A stretch of DNA of 64,000 nt, taken from assembly GCA_008694505.1 (NCBI GenBank), contig VZDJ01007753.1:24176639-24240638 (forward strand), written 5' to 3'. This stretch comes from Cyanoderma ruficeps (lineage: Eukaryota > Chordata > Aves > Passeriformes > Timaliidae). Made by a program: the position numbers and the translations under genes. Shown one piece after another: positions 62,902 through 64,000 of this stretch. The notes below the pieces were generated by a model that did not search any database, was not told the DNA's origin, and was given only the letters and a program-made list of their open reading frames with translations. The first letter of the stretch is position 1; each line of letters starts with the position of its first letter.

Positions 62902-64000
62902 CGTATTACAAATTTTCTCAGAATTCTGTCTGACAAAATATTCACATTCTTGTGAACTGATTTGCTCTCTCAGTCTTAATGAGCTGATGCAGATTGTAAA
63001 CTCCTTGGTATATTCTTTCAAACTCTTCTATGTATTGCAGAGAGCTATTGCTTTATGTTGGTATTCCAAGGGAAAGAAGTTGCAACTATGTAACTCCAAC
63101 ATACATAAACTGATGAGAGAGTGCTTGCTGCATTCTTTTCTGAGATGAATTACAATGGTTCAGGTTATCTGTCTCTTCAGTACACTAAACTGCAGTAAAA
63201 AATACTCTTTTTGAGTATGTCTACATTTATTAGACTCCTACAGTTATGTCATCCTGAAAATGATGCTCAAAATGTTGCATTCTAAATCAGAGAGAAAATG
63301 AATAGCTGATACAAAGAAGCACTCACTGTATTATCACCCTCTGGGGCAGCATTTCCTGAAATGCTGCAATGCAGTTTTATGATATGAGGAAGGTAATGTA
63401 TGCAAGTACTGAAGGTATATGTATCAAGTTCTAGCTGGATTGTAAATTAAATTCACTCTAGTGGGTAAGGAAAGGAAATGTTTTGATTCTAAAATGTAAC
63501 AATGCTGTGCATTTTTAATTTATACCATTAAAGATTGGAATTCAGACAGATTCTCAGACATATTTTGACCAGATTAAAGTAGTTCTTATGTAAGGTATGC
63601 CAGGGAAGAAATTAGTAAAGTACAACCTTTTTAATCCCCCAAAGTATATTGAAATTCGTGAAAGTCACTTAACATGAGGGCAAATTTTATAGTTAATATG
63701 AGAGAACTATAAAATTATCCACAGTGATTTGAACATTAATTATCCTTCAAAAACAGATCAATAAATCTCCTAACACTACTGTGGATATTTCAGAAATCAG
63801 GGAGAAAAACAGATAAAAAGCAATATGTAAGACAGTGACAAACACTGTTAGGAATATACAGATTAATCTACTTTTATGCTAAGAGAAATTATCACATTCT
63901 GATAGTCTTGAAATTATCTGTTACATTGTCAGACCTAGGAAAAGACATAGGAAATTGACCAAAAGTTGGACTGATTTTTCTAACTATATCACCTGGCCTA

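Larger units (their letters stand above)
60826..64000. other. AT-rich DNA with two simple repeats, no recognised gene
   Basis: About 3.2 kb to the window end. Holds a TTTC-type microsatellite and a TA microsatellite, listed separately. Open frames do not exceed 74 codons. Confidence 0.6.

Noticed and set aside
63338..63353. A second CTCF-like site (caccctctggggcagc)
   Set aside because: On alignment to the core it has three mismatches at conserved positions.
1..64000. CRISPR arrays, bacterial operons, tRNA or rRNA genes
   Set aside because: No evenly spaced repeats, no long frames and no recognisable RNA gene; the LINE and LTR content shows avian nuclear DNA.

Overview
The window looks like nuclear DNA from a bird, probably a neoavian. 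It is AT-rich, has no long open reading frame (longest 148 codons), and carries many fragments of CR1, the dominant avian LINE, plus several avian endogenous-retrovirus (ERV) long terminal repeats. CR1 fragments end in the characteristic degenerate ATTCTRTG octamers, or in their reverse complement (tcatagaatcatagaat at 60.52 kb). I found no exon, tRNA, rRNA, CRISPR array or bacterial-type operon that I can support. The window is either intergenic or lies inside a very large intron; the sequence alone does not say which. Family names come from memory of avian repeats, not from a database search.

Layout: a CR1 tip at 0-0.08 kb; plain DNA to 4.0 kb; a mixed block at 4.0-7.1 kb made of a CR1 ORF2 fragment (+), a decayed ERV gag/pol fragment (-) and a CR1 3' end (+); plain DNA to 13.6 kb; small CR1 pieces at 13.6 and 15.0 kb; plain DNA to 22.4 kb; a dense insertion cluster at 22.46-25.27 kb (CR1 reverse-transcriptase tail, a plus-strand LTR, a 1.05-kb minus-strand LTR); a CR1 3' end at 29.7 kb; a 306-bp solo LTR with a perfect 6-bp target-site duplication at 32.8-33.1 kb; a possible LTR at 37.2-37.7 kb; a 612-bp plus-strand LTR at 39.29-39.90 kb; a very old CR1-superfamily fossil at 41.4-42.5 kb; a CTCF-like motif at 43.3 kb; CR1 pieces at 43.7-44.4, 49.2 and 60.5 kb; simple repeats near 56.7, 62.5 and 62.9 kb.

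No genes act together here. The history that can be read is successive retroelement insertion and decay. The recognised elements are the GC-richer patches, and most of the longer six-frame ORFs fall inside them, so those ORFs are element remnants or antisense shadows. I did not find a convincing new biological system. The items most worth checking are the ERV/CR1 block, the solo LTR with its duplication, the old LINE fossil, and the CTCF-like and palindromic homeodomain-like sites in otherwise unannotated DNA.
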